Shown here: positions 31,774 through 41,300 of the stretch, in pieces
How the letters are laid out: the number at the start of each line of letters is the position of its first letter
How positions within the stretch are numbered: position 1 is the first letter of the stretch
Origin: an uncultured bacterium
Lineage (GTDB): Bacteria > Bacteroidota > Bacteroidia > Bacteroidales > Bacteroidaceae
Direction of reading: 5' to 3'
NCBI GenBank assembly: GCA_905215345.1
Contig: CAJMPR010000028.1
Span: 1-47,200 of the forward strand
Length of the DNA: 47,200 bases
The notes under the pieces: model-generated
Databases searched by the model: none
Seen by the model: only the letters and a program-made list of their open reading frames with translations
What the model was told of the DNA's origin: nothing
Made by a program: the position numbers and the translations under genes

Positions 31774-32146
31774 TAATCCGGGAAACATCCGCCTGTCACG
31801 TACATTGTGGCAGGGGGAGGTTCGCCCCTCGCAGGATAAGGCATTCTGCCAATTTCGCAGCATGGCCTACGGATACCGTGCATTGATAAAGCTATTGCAG
31901 AACTACCGCAAGGTGAATGGGTGCCGGACTATTACGGACTTTATCAACCGCTGGGCGCCGCCTGTAGAGAATAACACTTCAGGTTATATCAGCCGCGTAT
32001 GCCGGGAAATGCAAATACCGGCCAGTCACGTGCCCGATGTGAATGACAAAGCTACGATGTGCGCCTTTGCCGCCGCTATCTCTCAGGTGGAGAATGGCGT
32101 GCCGGCTGTGATGGAAGACGTGGCAGCCGGTTGGAATTTACTCTAA
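31751..32146 (+). CDS. endolysin-like / P5-type structural lysin
   Basis: A 131-residue protein, MSRGLRNNNPGNIRLSRTLWQGE, with the NNNPGNI motif and the QFRSMAYGYRALIKLLQNYRK helix characteristic of the 'structural protein P5' lysozyme-like family. It probably cuts peptidoglycan at lysis or entry. It overlaps the end of the previous gene by 23 nt; the ATG at 31751 is chosen over a GTG one codon upstream. A membrane-active gene and a spanin follow, so a lysis role fits. Confidence 0.78.
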   Translation: MSRGLRNNNPGNIRLSRTLWQGEVRPSQDKAFCQFRSMAYGYRALIKLLQNYRKVNGCRTITDFINRWAPPVENNTSGYISRVCREMQIPASHVPDVNDKATMCAFAAAISQVENGVPAVMEDVAAGWNLL

Positions 32147-32159
32147 AAAAAGATAAGAA

Positions 32160-32642
32160 ATGGATACGCTTGAACTCTTAAAGCTGGTATGTGGTATCCT
32201 TACGGTTGCCATAGGAGCCGGAGGATTCAAGATGTACATAGACAGGAGGAAATACATCCAGGAAGTAGAAAAGCTGAAAGCGGAAGTCCGTGCCGCGCAA
32301 GTCAATACCCGCGGCAGCGAACTGGACAACGTGCAGAAAGCGATGCAAATCCTTATGGATGAAATTGTAGAACCCTTAAAACAAGAAATCAATGCAATTA
32401 GAAAAGAACTCGGAAAGCTTCGCCGGGCTGTGGAGAAAGCTAACGGTTGCCGTTTTTCTGTCAACTGTCCTGTGCGTGATGAGTTGCAGCAGCCCGAAAA
32501 GGTTGGAACGAGCCACCTTCCTCGACAGCCTTCAAAGCGTAAAACAATTCGCTCTGATACAGCAACCCGTAGCGCCCAGTATCGCCAAAACGACGTTTCC
32601 GACAGGGACTCTGAAGACGATACCGGTGGGTACCGGCTTTAG
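32160..32642 (+). CDS. membrane-anchored coiled-coil protein (i-spanin- or holin-like)
   Basis: A 160-residue protein with one N-terminal membrane helix (about 6-25), then a long coiled coil (about 28-95; RRKYIQEVEKLKAEVRAAQV) and a polar C-terminal tail. That is the layout of an inner-membrane spanin, and it could also be a small holin-like protein. From residue 78 on, the DNA also encodes the N-terminal half of the lipoprotein gene in the next frame. The tail after about 95 is low-complexity, as expected for overprinted sequence. Confidence 0.7.
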   Translation: MDTLELLKLVCGILTVAIGAGGFKMYIDRRKYIQEVEKLKAEVRAAQVNTRGSELDNVQKAMQILMDEIVEPLKQEINAIRKELGKLRRAVEKANGCRFSVNCPVRDELQQPEKVGTSHLPRQPSKRKTIRSDTATRSAQYRQNDVSDRDSEDDTGGYRL

Positions 32643-32916
32643 CTCCCGTAGCGGGCAGGCCACGGTAAAAGTAACACGGATATCGGAAGACTCCATTGAA
32701 GTGACCGCCACCTGCGACAGTTTGGCACGACAGGTTATTCTGTTGAGTGAAGAAAACACCCGCATTCGCAACGAGCTCGTAGAGAAAGAAGAAGACCCTC
32801 CCCCGAAAATAGTGCATGAACCTACCGGCTGGCAGTGGTTTCAAATTTGGGTAGGACGGATAGCCGTTGCCATCCTGCTTCTTATACTGATTAAACGGCG
32901 ATTAAATGGTAGTTGA
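32392..32916 (+). CDS. spanin-like lipoprotein with C-terminal membrane helix
   Basis: A 174-residue protein. It has a signal with lipobox ending VMSC (Cys32), a periplasmic part with a short coiled coil (LARQVILLSEENTRIRNELVEK) and a Trp-rich C-terminal membrane helix (WFQIWVGRIAVAILLLILI, about 149-168). Lipid-anchored at one end and membrane-spanning at the other is the layout of a unimolecular spanin, which joins and fuses outer and inner membranes in the last step of lysis. It overlaps the previous gene by 251 nt in another frame. Confidence 0.72.
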   Translation: MQLEKNSESFAGLWRKLTVAVFLSTVLCVMSCSSPKRLERATFLDSLQSVKQFALIQQPVAPSIAKTTFPTGTLKTIPVGTGFSSRSGQATVKVTRISEDSIEVTATCDSLARQVILLSEENTRIRNELVEKEEDPPPKIVHEPTGWQWFQIWVGRIAVAILLLILIKRRLNGS

Positions 32917-32967
32917 GCACTATTCTACTTAGCTACTGAATTCTAACTACTAACTACTTAAAATATT

Positions 32968-33486
32968 ATGGCAGTAAAAAAGAATAATGGACTGGTTTAC
33001 GGTATTGGTAAGCTACTGTTCTGCGACAAAGAAATCGGCTGGATCAGCCAGGACGGTTTGTCTCCTAAAGGTGAAGCCAAGCAGACTACTCCGGTTTATG
33101 CCGCGCAGGTACATGATGGCCCGGTGGATGAACTTACAAGTAACCCCGGCTCTACGGCGTTCGGTTTTAAACTTATCCAGTTGAATGCCCAGAGCTGTGT
33201 CGATTTATTTGGTGGTACAATCAGTGAAAAAGATGGGGCTTATGAGGCTCCCGATGATTTCAAAGATTTGGAAGGCCCGTTTGTGGTGGAATGTGTCAGC
33301 GGTCATAAAATCGAAGTGCCTCGTGCCAAGATGAGTGGCGAGCTGGCCGACTCCATCAATATGAGTGGCGTACTGAGTTATGATTGTACGGTGAAGTGCC
33401 TGAAGCCTGAGGAAGAAGATAAAAAGCGCTTTCGTATTATTCCTCCTCAAGAAGTGGAGCAACCCGCTAATGTTCAGGAAGGATAG
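32968..33486 (+). CDS. major tail tube protein
   Basis: A 172-residue beta-rich protein starting MAVKKNNGLVYGIGKLLFCD. It is placed directly before the two chaperone frames and the tape measure. Size, order and abundance-type codon use fit the tail tube protein that polymerises around the tape measure. Only one tail structural gene is present and no sheath, consistent with a non-contractile tail. Confidence 0.7.
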   Translation: MAVKKNNGLVYGIGKLLFCDKEIGWISQDGLSPKGEAKQTTPVYAAQVHDGPVDELTSNPGSTAFGFKLIQLNAQSCVDLFGGTISEKDGAYEAPDDFKDLEGPFVVECVSGHKIEVPRAKMSGELADSINMSGVLSYDCTVKCLKPEEEDKKRFRIIPPQEVEQPANVQEG

Positions 33487-33489
33487 CGT

Positions 33490-33966
33490 ATGGAACAGAC
33501 GGAACAACTGAAGGCTTCCGCACTGATGCTTGATATGGGCGTGGCGATTCCCGTCCGCCCTTTCAAGTTCTTATATAAGAAGCAGAAACCCCGCAGGGTT
33601 ATTATGCGTACTCCCGGATTGGGCGGGGTTATCCGTATTCAGAACCTCTACCTGCAAATGGGGGTCACTTATGAAGAACTGAAAGGCTATACTTATGAGC
33701 AAAGCGCGCGTTTTCAAGTGGAGCATGGAGTTACGGTCAGCCGTATGGTGGCTTATACATTGGTAAGGGGAGTGCTTTGGGGAAAAATGCTGAACCGTTT
33801 GGTAGCCTGGTGGCTGCGTTGGCATGTACACCCCATGTTCCTGCAAGAAGCCATGTTCCAGTTACTTACTATGCTCGACCCGAAGTCTTTTCAGACTATT
33901 ATCAACTCGGTGGAAATGATGAATCCGTTGAAACCGAATTTGAGCCATTCCAACAGCGGGAGTTAA
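33490..33966 (+). CDS. tail assembly chaperone, short form (gpG analogue)
   Basis: A 158-residue protein, helical, in the classic position between tail tube and tape measure. The slippery heptamer at 33780-33786 lies at codon 97-99, so ribosomes that slip make a 245-residue fusion instead. Short and long chaperones together coat the tape measure before tube assembly. Residues after the slip site in this frame (about 100-158) would be dispensable in the fusion. Confidence 0.75.
   Translation: MEQTEQLKASALMLDMGVAIPVRPFKFLYKKQKPRRVIMRTPGLGGVIRIQNLYLQMGVTYEELKGYTYEQSARFQVEHGVTVSRMVAYTLVRGVLWGKMLNRLVAWWLRWHVHPMFLQEAMFQLLTMLDPKSFQTIINSVEMMNPLKPNLSHSNSGS
33780..33786 (+). promoter_or_regulatory. 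-1 frameshift slippery heptamer GGGAAAA
   Basis: G GGA AAA in the chaperone frame fits X XXY YYZ. After a -1 slip the next codon starts at 33786 in the frame that stays open to 34226. The new frame has a stop upstream at 33696-33698, so slippage must occur between about 33699 and 33966; this heptamer is the only canonical site seen there. Confidence 0.7.
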
Positions 33967-34226
33967 AGGGCTACATGGAAGGCCCCCATAGCCCGTTCGG
34001 TTTAGTGTGGCAGGTGGCTACGGCTACCGGCTGGAGCATTGACTACATTTTGTGGAAAGTGCCTTATCCGATGCTATTGCTCATGGCAAAGGATGCTCCC
34101 CGCTACGTTTCGGCGGAAGAACAAAAGAAACGACAGTACAGAGAAATGATGAAAGAAATGCAGAAAGAAAGCGCTGTGGGATATGACCCGGTTGCTTTCT
34201 TCCAAACTCATATATCAGCAGACTGA
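33780..34226 (+). CDS. tail assembly chaperone extension (gpT analogue, made by -1 frameshift)
   Basis: The frame reached after slippage adds 146 residues (NAEPFGSLVAALA... to FFQTHISAD) to the first 99 residues of the short chaperone. The end contains FGLVWQVATATGWSIDYILWKVPYPM and a charged helix, probably the part that binds the tape measure. An independent start is possible only at a TTG (33777). Its stop overlaps the tape-measure start by 1 nt. Confidence 0.7.
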   Translation, partial: GKNAEPFGSLVAALACTPHVPARSHVPVTYYARPEVFSDYYQLGGNDESVETEFEPFQQRELKGYMEGPHSPFGLVWQVATATGWSIDYILWKVPYPMLLLMAKDAPRYVSAEEQKKRQYREMMKEMQKESAVGYDPVAFFQTHISAD

Positions 34227-37200
34227 TGGAACCCGTAGAACTTAAAATTATCACCCGTAACGAGACGAAGAAAGGACTGGAAGAGATAGTCCGCGATACA
34301 GGCAAAGTAGGTCAGACCGTGGAACAAGTCACGGCTGACTTCAAGGCACGCATGAAGGAACAGAGCGAGGTGGTGAAGCAAGTGGAGGCGGACATCAAGT
34401 CGCTGGAGCAGCAATTGAGCAAGGCTGCTCCCGGTAAAGCCAAGTTGGAACTAACAGCAGACCTGACAGAGGCAAAGAAAGTGCTTGCCGAGGAAAAAGG
34501 AACGCTGGCCGAATTGGAGCAACAAGTCGATAAATCGGCACAAAAGCATATTTCCCTCCGGACGGAGATTCGTAACCTGAAGGAACAGATGGCGGGGATG
34601 ACGGAAGGTACGGAAGAGTATGCCGCTGCCATGCAGCATCTGGGAACACTTCAAGACCGTATGGGAGACGTCGGTACACAGGGGCGCATTTTTGCAGATG
34701 ACAACAAGAACATTAAGGCTACGATGGATGCCGTATCCGGGTTAACCGGAGCGATGACGGCAGGTGTAGGGGTAGCTTCGCTCTTTGGCATGGAGCAGGG
34801 GAAGTTGGCGGAGATACAGACCAAGTTACAGGCTGTGATGGCAATCACGATGGGGGTGCAGCAGGTAGCCAACACTTTAAACAAAGACAGCTATTTCACA
34901 CATGTACTGTTGGCAAAAGGAAAAACATTGCTGACGGCAGCCAACACACGACTTGCTGTCTCCTTAGGAATATCCAACACAGCGGCACAAGCATTGATGG
35001 CAACGCTGACACTGGGGCTGTCGGTGGTTATAACGGGGCTTATTGTGTTGTGGAATAGGTATAGCGATGCACAGGATAAAGCTGCCGCTAAAGTAAAAGA
35101 GCGTGTTGATATTGAAAAAGACGGCAGGTCCCAAATGATAAAGACGCGTGTAGAACTGGAAAATGAGATTCGCAGCTTGAAAGAGTTCAATGGAACGAAA
35201 GAACAGGAAAAGGATAAGATTAAAGAACTGAATAGCAAATATGGAGAGGCTTTTGGCTATTATAAAACCATTGCAGAGTGGTATGATGTACTGTCAAAGA
35301 AAAGTGCAGCTTATGTGCAGTCTCTCTTTTTGCAAGCAAAAGCACAAAGCCTTATCAATAAAGCGGTAACAGCGGATGAAAAGGTAAATGAAATCGATGC
35401 GAAGCCTGATAATAGTTACGATACGTGGTGGGGATCCGGTGGAAAAATAGATCGTTTTTTTGGAAGCAATACAACCAAAGAGCAAAATATAAATTCAGTA
35501 AAGAGTGCTTTGAAAAAAGAAGCTGAGAATGAACGGGATGCTTATTTGAAAGAAGCTGAAGACCTACAAAAAGAAATTGCTGAGTTTAATAAGAAGAATG
35601 GTATAGGTGGTTTCATCGAACCTCAAAAACCAACTTTTGACAAAGATAGCAAAGCGGCAGAGGTAGCCGATGCCGAACTTAAAGCCCGCCAAAAAATAAA
35701 TGACATGACCATCGCCCTGATGAAAGAGGGTGAGGAACAGAAGAAGAAACTTGCCCGCAAGCATTTTGATGATGAACTTGCGCGCATCGACCAGGAAGAA
35801 CGCGACCGCCTGAAGGCTTTGCAGAATGCTCAGAAGAATGGATTGGCTGTCACTCCGGAGCAAATGACTACTGTTAAAAATCAAGCAAAGCAACAGCGTG
35901 ATCTTGCCGGCCAGCAATATATCAAAGATTTCTTTGCTGTAGAAAAAGAGTATGCGGATAAAAGCAAGAAACTGAAAGAGGAAGAAGAACAGTCATGGAT
36001 TGATTACAACAAAGAATATGGAAGTTTTCAGGAACAGCGTGCTGCTATAACCAAAGACTATGATAACAAGATTCTCAATGCCAAACTTCCCGGTGAAAAA
36101 GCTTCTTTGCAAAAGAAGAAGGAAGAAGAACTTAAAGGCGTCAATTTCGAGGAACTTAAATCTTCCATCAATTTTGCCGATATCTTTGGAAATTTGGATG
36201 CGCAGTCGACTGGGGCTATCAGCAAGATGCGGGATAAGTTGAAAGAAATAATAGAAGCATCTGCCAAAGATTTGAAGCCCACTGATTTGAAAACCTTACA
36301 GGACGCCTTTAATAATCTCGACTTGAAGATAGCCGAACGTAACCCATTTAGTGAATTAAAACAAGGAGCCAAAGATTATAAAGCATCTACGCAAGCGGTT
36401 ATTCAAGCACAAGAAGACCTGAATACAGTGATGCAAGGCGGTGAAGTAATTACAGGTACGTATATAGATTCTACCGGGAAGATTTGTACCAAGCTGCTTA
36501 CGCAGGAACAGGCAGAGAAAAAACTTTCCACTGCACAATCGAACAGACAGACAACTTTGTCAAATCTAACCAAAGCTGCCAATTCCATTGGTCAAAAAGG
36601 TATGGAAGTAGTGAACGCCGGTAATCAAGTTGTGGGCATGCTTGAAAATTTTGGAGTGAAAGTTCCTGAGGCTGTCGGACAAACGTTAGATGGCATCGGC
36701 CAGGTGATGAGTGGCCTTGAAAGTATAGACCTCACCAAGCCATTTAGTGCCATCACCGGTTCTATCGGTATTCTTACAGGAATAGGGAATACAATTGCCG
36801 GCTTGTTTGGTTTTGGTGGTGCCGATTACTCGGGTTATGAAGCCATGAAATCTCAATATGAACATCTTATATCCATTTGGGATGAACTTATTGATAAGAA
36901 GTTAAAGTACATTGACATTAACTATGGAACTGAAGCCTTAAAAGCTGCTGAAGAAGCCGAGAACCTTGTAAATATCCAAATCGGAAGACAACGGCAACTT
37001 ATTAAACAGTTGGCATCAAGCGGTGCAAGTGTCGGCTCTCATTCTCTTGGAGTTCGAATAGATAAACGATTGTCTAAAGAGGATTATCAAAGATTATCTA
37101 ATTTGGCTGGAGAAAAGATTGAACATGAATATCAATTGTGGGATTTATCGGCAGAGCAGTTAGAGAAGGTTCTTACCGATGAAAAGCTTGTCTCTGTATT

Positions 37201-37864
37201 GGATACTGTAAATAAAGACTTTGTTCCTTATTTGCAGAACATTGTGGCTTATGGTGACAAGCTTGACGAGATTGCGGAAAAGGAGAAAGAGGCTATAACC
37301 GGCATGGGGTTTGATTCTTTTCGGGATGGTTATGTTGACTTATTATCAGACTTGGATAGTACCAATGAGGATTTTGCCGATAACTTCGAGAAGTACTTGC
37401 AAAAAGCTATCTTCCAATCATTGGTAGCCAACAAGTATAAAAAACAAATACAGAGCCTCTATGATAATTGGGCAGAGTATGGAAAGAATGGCCTTACAAA
37501 AAAGGAAATAGATGCCCTGAGAACGCAGCAGCAGGAGTTGACAGATAACATGCTTGCGGAACGTGAAAAACTTATGCAAGACTTTGGATGGGAAAGCGAA
37601 ACTCAAAGCAGTTCGCAATCCGGTCGTTCCGGAGCAGTAACCACTATCACCGAAGAGACGGCAGGCAAGATAGAGGGTATAGCTACCTCTATACAGATAC
37701 GCATAATTAGCATGGATGATAAGATGACGGACATTGCACAATGCGCTTATGATTCCATTGGTATACTCAACACCATTGCCGAGAATACTGCCTTTTGCAA
37801 GTTTCTGGAAGAAATAGCCGAATCTATGGAAAAGATGGAACGTGACGGAGTAAAAATGAAATGA
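34226..37864 (+). CDS. tail tape measure protein
   Basis: A 1212-residue protein, the longest but one in the window. It has extensive coiled coils (about 1-125, 445-590), a hydrophobic block with membrane-like helices (about 170-275; AAQALMATLTLGLSVVITGLIVLW), a Gly-rich region near 860-870 and a helical C-terminus. In siphoviruses about 1200 residues correspond to a tail of roughly 180 nm. It also helps DNA cross the inner membrane. Confidence 0.88.
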   Translation: MEPVELKIITRNETKKGLEEIVRDTGKVGQTVEQVTADFKARMKEQSEVVKQVEADIKSLEQQLSKAAPGKAKLELTADLTEAKKVLAEEKGTLAELEQQVDKSAQKHISLRTEIRNLKEQMAGMTEGTEEYAAAMQHLGTLQDRMGDVGTQGRIFADDNKNIKATMDAVSGLTGAMTAGVGVASLFGMEQGKLAEIQTKLQAVMAITMGVQQVANTLNKDSYFTHVLLAKGKTLLTAANTRLAVSLGISNTAAQALMATLTLGLSVVITGLIVLWNRYSDAQDKAAAKVKERVDIEKDGRSQMIKTRVELENEIRSLKEFNGTKEQEKDKIKELNSKYGEAFGYYKTIAEWYDVLSKKSAAYVQSLFLQAKAQSLINKAVTADEKVNEIDAKPDNSYDTWWGSGGKIDRFFGSNTTKEQNINSVKSALKKEAENERDAYLKEAEDLQKEIAEFNKKNGIGGFIEPQKPTFDKDSKAAEVADAELKARQKINDMTIALMKEGEEQKKKLARKHFDDELARIDQEERDRLKALQNAQKNGLAVTPEQMTTVKNQAKQQRDLAGQQYIKDFFAVEKEYADKSKKLKEEEEQSWIDYNKEYGSFQEQRAAITKDYDNKILNAKLPGEKASLQKKKEEELKGVNFEELKSSINFADIFGNLDAQSTGAISKMRDKLKEIIEASAKDLKPTDLKTLQDAFNNLDLKIAERNPFSELKQGAKDYKASTQAVIQAQEDLNTVMQGGEVITGTYIDSTGKICTKLLTQEQAEKKLSTAQSNRQTTLSNLTKAANSIGQKGMEVVNAGNQVVGMLENFGVKVPEAVGQTLDGIGQVMSGLESIDLTKPFSAITGSIGILTGIGNTIAGLFGFGGADYSGYEAMKSQYEHLISIWDELIDKKLKYIDINYGTEALKAAEEAENLVNIQIGRQRQLIKQLASSGASVGSHSLGVRIDKRLSKEDYQRLSNLAGEKIEHEYQLWDLSAEQLEKVLTDEKLVSVLDTVNKDFVPYLQNIVAYGDKLDEIAEKEKEAITGMGFDSFRDGYVDLLSDLDSTNEDFADNFEKYLQKAIFQSLVANKYKKQIQSLYDNWAEYGKNGLTKKEIDALRTQQQELTDNMLAEREKLMQDFGWESETQSSSQSGRSGAVTTITEETAGKIEGIATSIQIRIISMDDKMTDIAQCAYDSIGILNTIAENTAFCKFLEEIAESMEKMERDGVKMK

Positions 37865-37865
37865 T

Positions 37866-38345
37866 ATGAAGATACTGGAAGGACTACTCACCATCAACGG
37901 TGTAGATATATATAAGGAATACAGTGCGTTTCTTGCCGAAGATTCGGCAAGTGGCCGTACCAATTATGAAGAATTGCTGAAAGCTCCTGCCATGAAAACT
38001 TACACGACCGTATCGTTTCGTGAAGAGAACGGCGAGCGGTTGCCCGATGTTCTGCCGGAGCCACATTATGAGGCTCGTGATGTCACGCTGCAATTCGGCA
38101 TCCTTACTGATACGGCAGAAGAGTGGTACCGGAAATATATCGCTTTCCTGTCTTTCCTAAAGAACGGCTGGCTGGTATTATCGCTCCCGGAACTTGGCAC
38201 CTCTTACCGGGTGTACTTTAAGAGTTGCACCACACAGCAGATGGTAACTCCGCTTACATCCTCCGGCAAGGTGTATGGTAAAATGAAAATGAAATTTCGT
38301 GAACCAAATCCCTATCAGGAGATAGACCCTTTAAATAATGATTAA
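37866..38345 (+). CDS. distal tail protein-like
   Basis: A 159-residue beta-rich protein between tape measure and the large tail-tip protein. It starts ILEGLLTINGVDIYKEYSAFL and has a middle motif YEARDVTLQFGILTDTAEEWYRKYIAFLSFLKNG, which resembles distal tail (Dit) hub subunits. It would form a ring at the tube end. The assignment is based on size, fold class and position. Confidence 0.65.
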   Translation: MKILEGLLTINGVDIYKEYSAFLAEDSASGRTNYEELLKAPAMKTYTTVSFREENGERLPDVLPEPHYEARDVTLQFGILTDTAEEWYRKYIAFLSFLKNGWLVLSLPELGTSYRVYFKSCTTQQMVTPLTSSGKVYGKMKMKFREPNPYQEIDPLNND

Positions 38346-38357
38346 ACGTAGATTAAA

Positions 38358-41300
38358 ATGAGGCTAAAGATATTCAACCAATCCGGAACATTGAAACTAA
38401 TCGTCTCCACCTCTTCCTCTTCCACTTGGAACGATGAACTGATGACGGAGAATGCCGTGTCGGCCAGCTTCACGCATCCCGAGTTCGTGCAGTTGGACGT
38501 AAACGACTATGTGCTGCTGGAAGGTGTAAAGTTTAGTATAAAGAAGGAATATAAGCCCAAACAGAAAGATACACAGACCTATGCCTACTCTGTAAAGTTC
38601 TATGCTCCCGTGCACGATGCCGAGCAAGTGATGTACCTGAATCTTACTGACGGGCAGTATGAGCCTCAGTTTTCTCTGGATGGAAGCCCTCGCGAGCACT
38701 TGCAGATATGGGTGGATAACATAAACCGTATATACGGTGAAGAACGCTGGCGAATCGGTGACGTGATTGACGCCCCTAATCAGACGATAGAGTACAGCAA
38801 TACCACTTGCTGGGATGCTATTGGTAGTATTGCGGAATCCTTCAGTACAGAATGGTGGGCAGATGGTAATTACATCAATCTATGCCGTTGCGAACGTGGT
38901 GAGCGTGTTTCTTTAGGCTATATGAAGGGTCTTACTTCATTGGTGCAGTCGGAGAATAGCGATAATGTGAAGTTCTTCACCAGACTCATTCCATTGGGCA
39001 CTACCAAGAACATAGACCGTAACCGCTATGGATTTTCCCGCCTTCAGTTACCTAACCGTGCCAAATATGTGGACCGCAATACCCAATACGGTTTATACGA
39101 ACATGTAGAAACGGATGCTTTTGCAGAGATATTCCCGCACTATACCGGTACGGTTACTACCGTGCGGACAGAGGAAAAGATCGGTGATGATAAAAAGCCA
39201 TTTACCGTCTACAACTTTAAGGACAGCGGTATGACTTTCGACCCTTGCGAAAACGAGATTGCCGGATTAGTGAAACATGTGTCTTTTCAAACGGGCGACC
39301 TTGCCGGGCGTGACTTCGAGGCGAATTACAATTCTACGGCCAAAGAGTGGGAGATTATCAATACCTATCCGACGGAAGACATGCAGATACCCGGCGGTAA
39401 TCTGATTCCCAGACCGGGTGACAAATATATTCCATGGAACTTCCGCATGCCGGAAGAATATGAGATACAGGCGGAAAAGGATTATGAGATCGCTGTGAAT
39501 GATTTTCTTGCGAAGTATAGCGAGGATATCTCCAAGTATGGCGGTGATACTGACTATACCTATATAGACAAGCACTCTGTTCCGCTGCTACTGGGACAGA
39601 ACGTCCGCCTGCTTAGCGATGAATATTTCTCCGGCATTGGATACCGCGATACGCGCATGACGAAAGTGGTGCGCAAACTTGATAACCTGAGTATTGCCAC
39701 CATTGAGTGTACCAACCAGGTAGGCAAGGGATGGAAGAAAAACGTGGATGACAGCCTGAGCGGTTTGCAGTATGTGGTGGGCGAGAAACTGAACCAGGCC
39801 TTGATCGAGGTACTGAAATCGTGGGACAGCAGGGAGCCGAGTGAGTATAACGTGTTTTCGGCACTTCGTTCAATTAAGGAAATCACCAACCGCGCCATTA
39901 GTAAGATGAAACCCGATGAAACGGAATACCTTGTGAAGTTCTTGGGTGGCTTGTATTCCAATTACATGCAGTCGTTGAACTTCGCTTCGGGACCGCTTGG
40001 CGAAGGCTTTTTGATAAAGGCGGACTCGACGGGACGCTCATATCTTGAGGTGGACGAAGCCTATATACGTCTGAAAGCCGTATTTGACAACCTCGAGATA
40101 CATCACGTATCCCATGTGGGAGGACAAATAGTTCTGTCACCTGCAAGTATGGAGTGTATCAAGGTAGAAACAGCTTCCACAGATTATGAAGAGTTAGTTG
40201 ATTCAGCGGGTGATGTGCTGACCGATTCCGGTGGCGACATCTTGCATGTTCCCGTAATTTCATCTGTTCCTGACGGGGTGTATCGTTGTTATTTCAAAAC
40301 CACAGATGGGGAGAAAGCCATAATCAATGAATTTGCCGTCGATGATTTGGGGCAATGTCGTGAATTTAATATCAAGGAAGGTGTATACGAAGACGTAGCC
40401 AACCAATTTTACTGGCGACGGGTGGTAAATGTAAGCGATGAATATATAGACCTTTCCATTCAAGATTGCGCACCCGGAAGCATGGCTCCCAAAGCGGGAG
40501 ATACCATTGTAGCAATCGGGAATAAGACCGACAAGAGCCGCCAACATGCAATTGTGCTCTCCACGATGGGGGATGACGCTCCAAGCATCAAACAGTATGC
40601 AGGGATTGATGATTATTCAATGGCGGGCAAGGAAGTCACCGTATTGTCCCCGAACGGGAATAAGATTACCGGGCAGTTCGTCATAGAAGCCGGCTCGACA
40701 GGGGGTAATAATATTGAAGGTATCGAGCAACCCGATATAGAGGGAATAAAGGAGAGCATTGGAAACTTGCAGGATTACGTGGACGGCGCTTTTGCCGACG
40801 GTATCATTTCGGAAGTTGAAGCCGTAGCCATTGAGAAGTATATTAATATAGTCAATTCTATCAAGCAGGAAGTTGAGTCCACCTATGAGGCTTTGTACCT
40901 GAACCCTTATTTGAGCGGAACTGCTGAAAAAACAAATTTATTGAATGCAAAGATAACGCTGTTTGGTCTAATTGACGCATTAGTATCAGCCATCAATGCC
41001 GCCATATCCGACGGAAAGACAACCGTCAAAGAGAAAGAGGATGTGGATAACGCTTTTTCCGCCTTCAATAACGCGTATGCTTCCATGTCAGTGGCGCTCG
41101 AATATGCCGAAAAGGCCATACAGGACAAACTCAAATCCTACTCGGACGCAGCGCAGGAACTTGCCAATTCCAATAAACTTACTATTGAAAATATCCCCGC
41201 TGAAATAAAAGATACAATTGCCATCAATTTAGGGTATACGGATTACGCCTCTTTGCAGGCTATGGCCGAAAATGGGAAAACGCTTATCAAAGGTGGACGG

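Noticed and set aside
30919..31863. 314-codon minus-strand ORF opposite capsid and the following gene
   Set aside because: Phe/Arg/Leu-rich and without motifs; it crosses two real genes.
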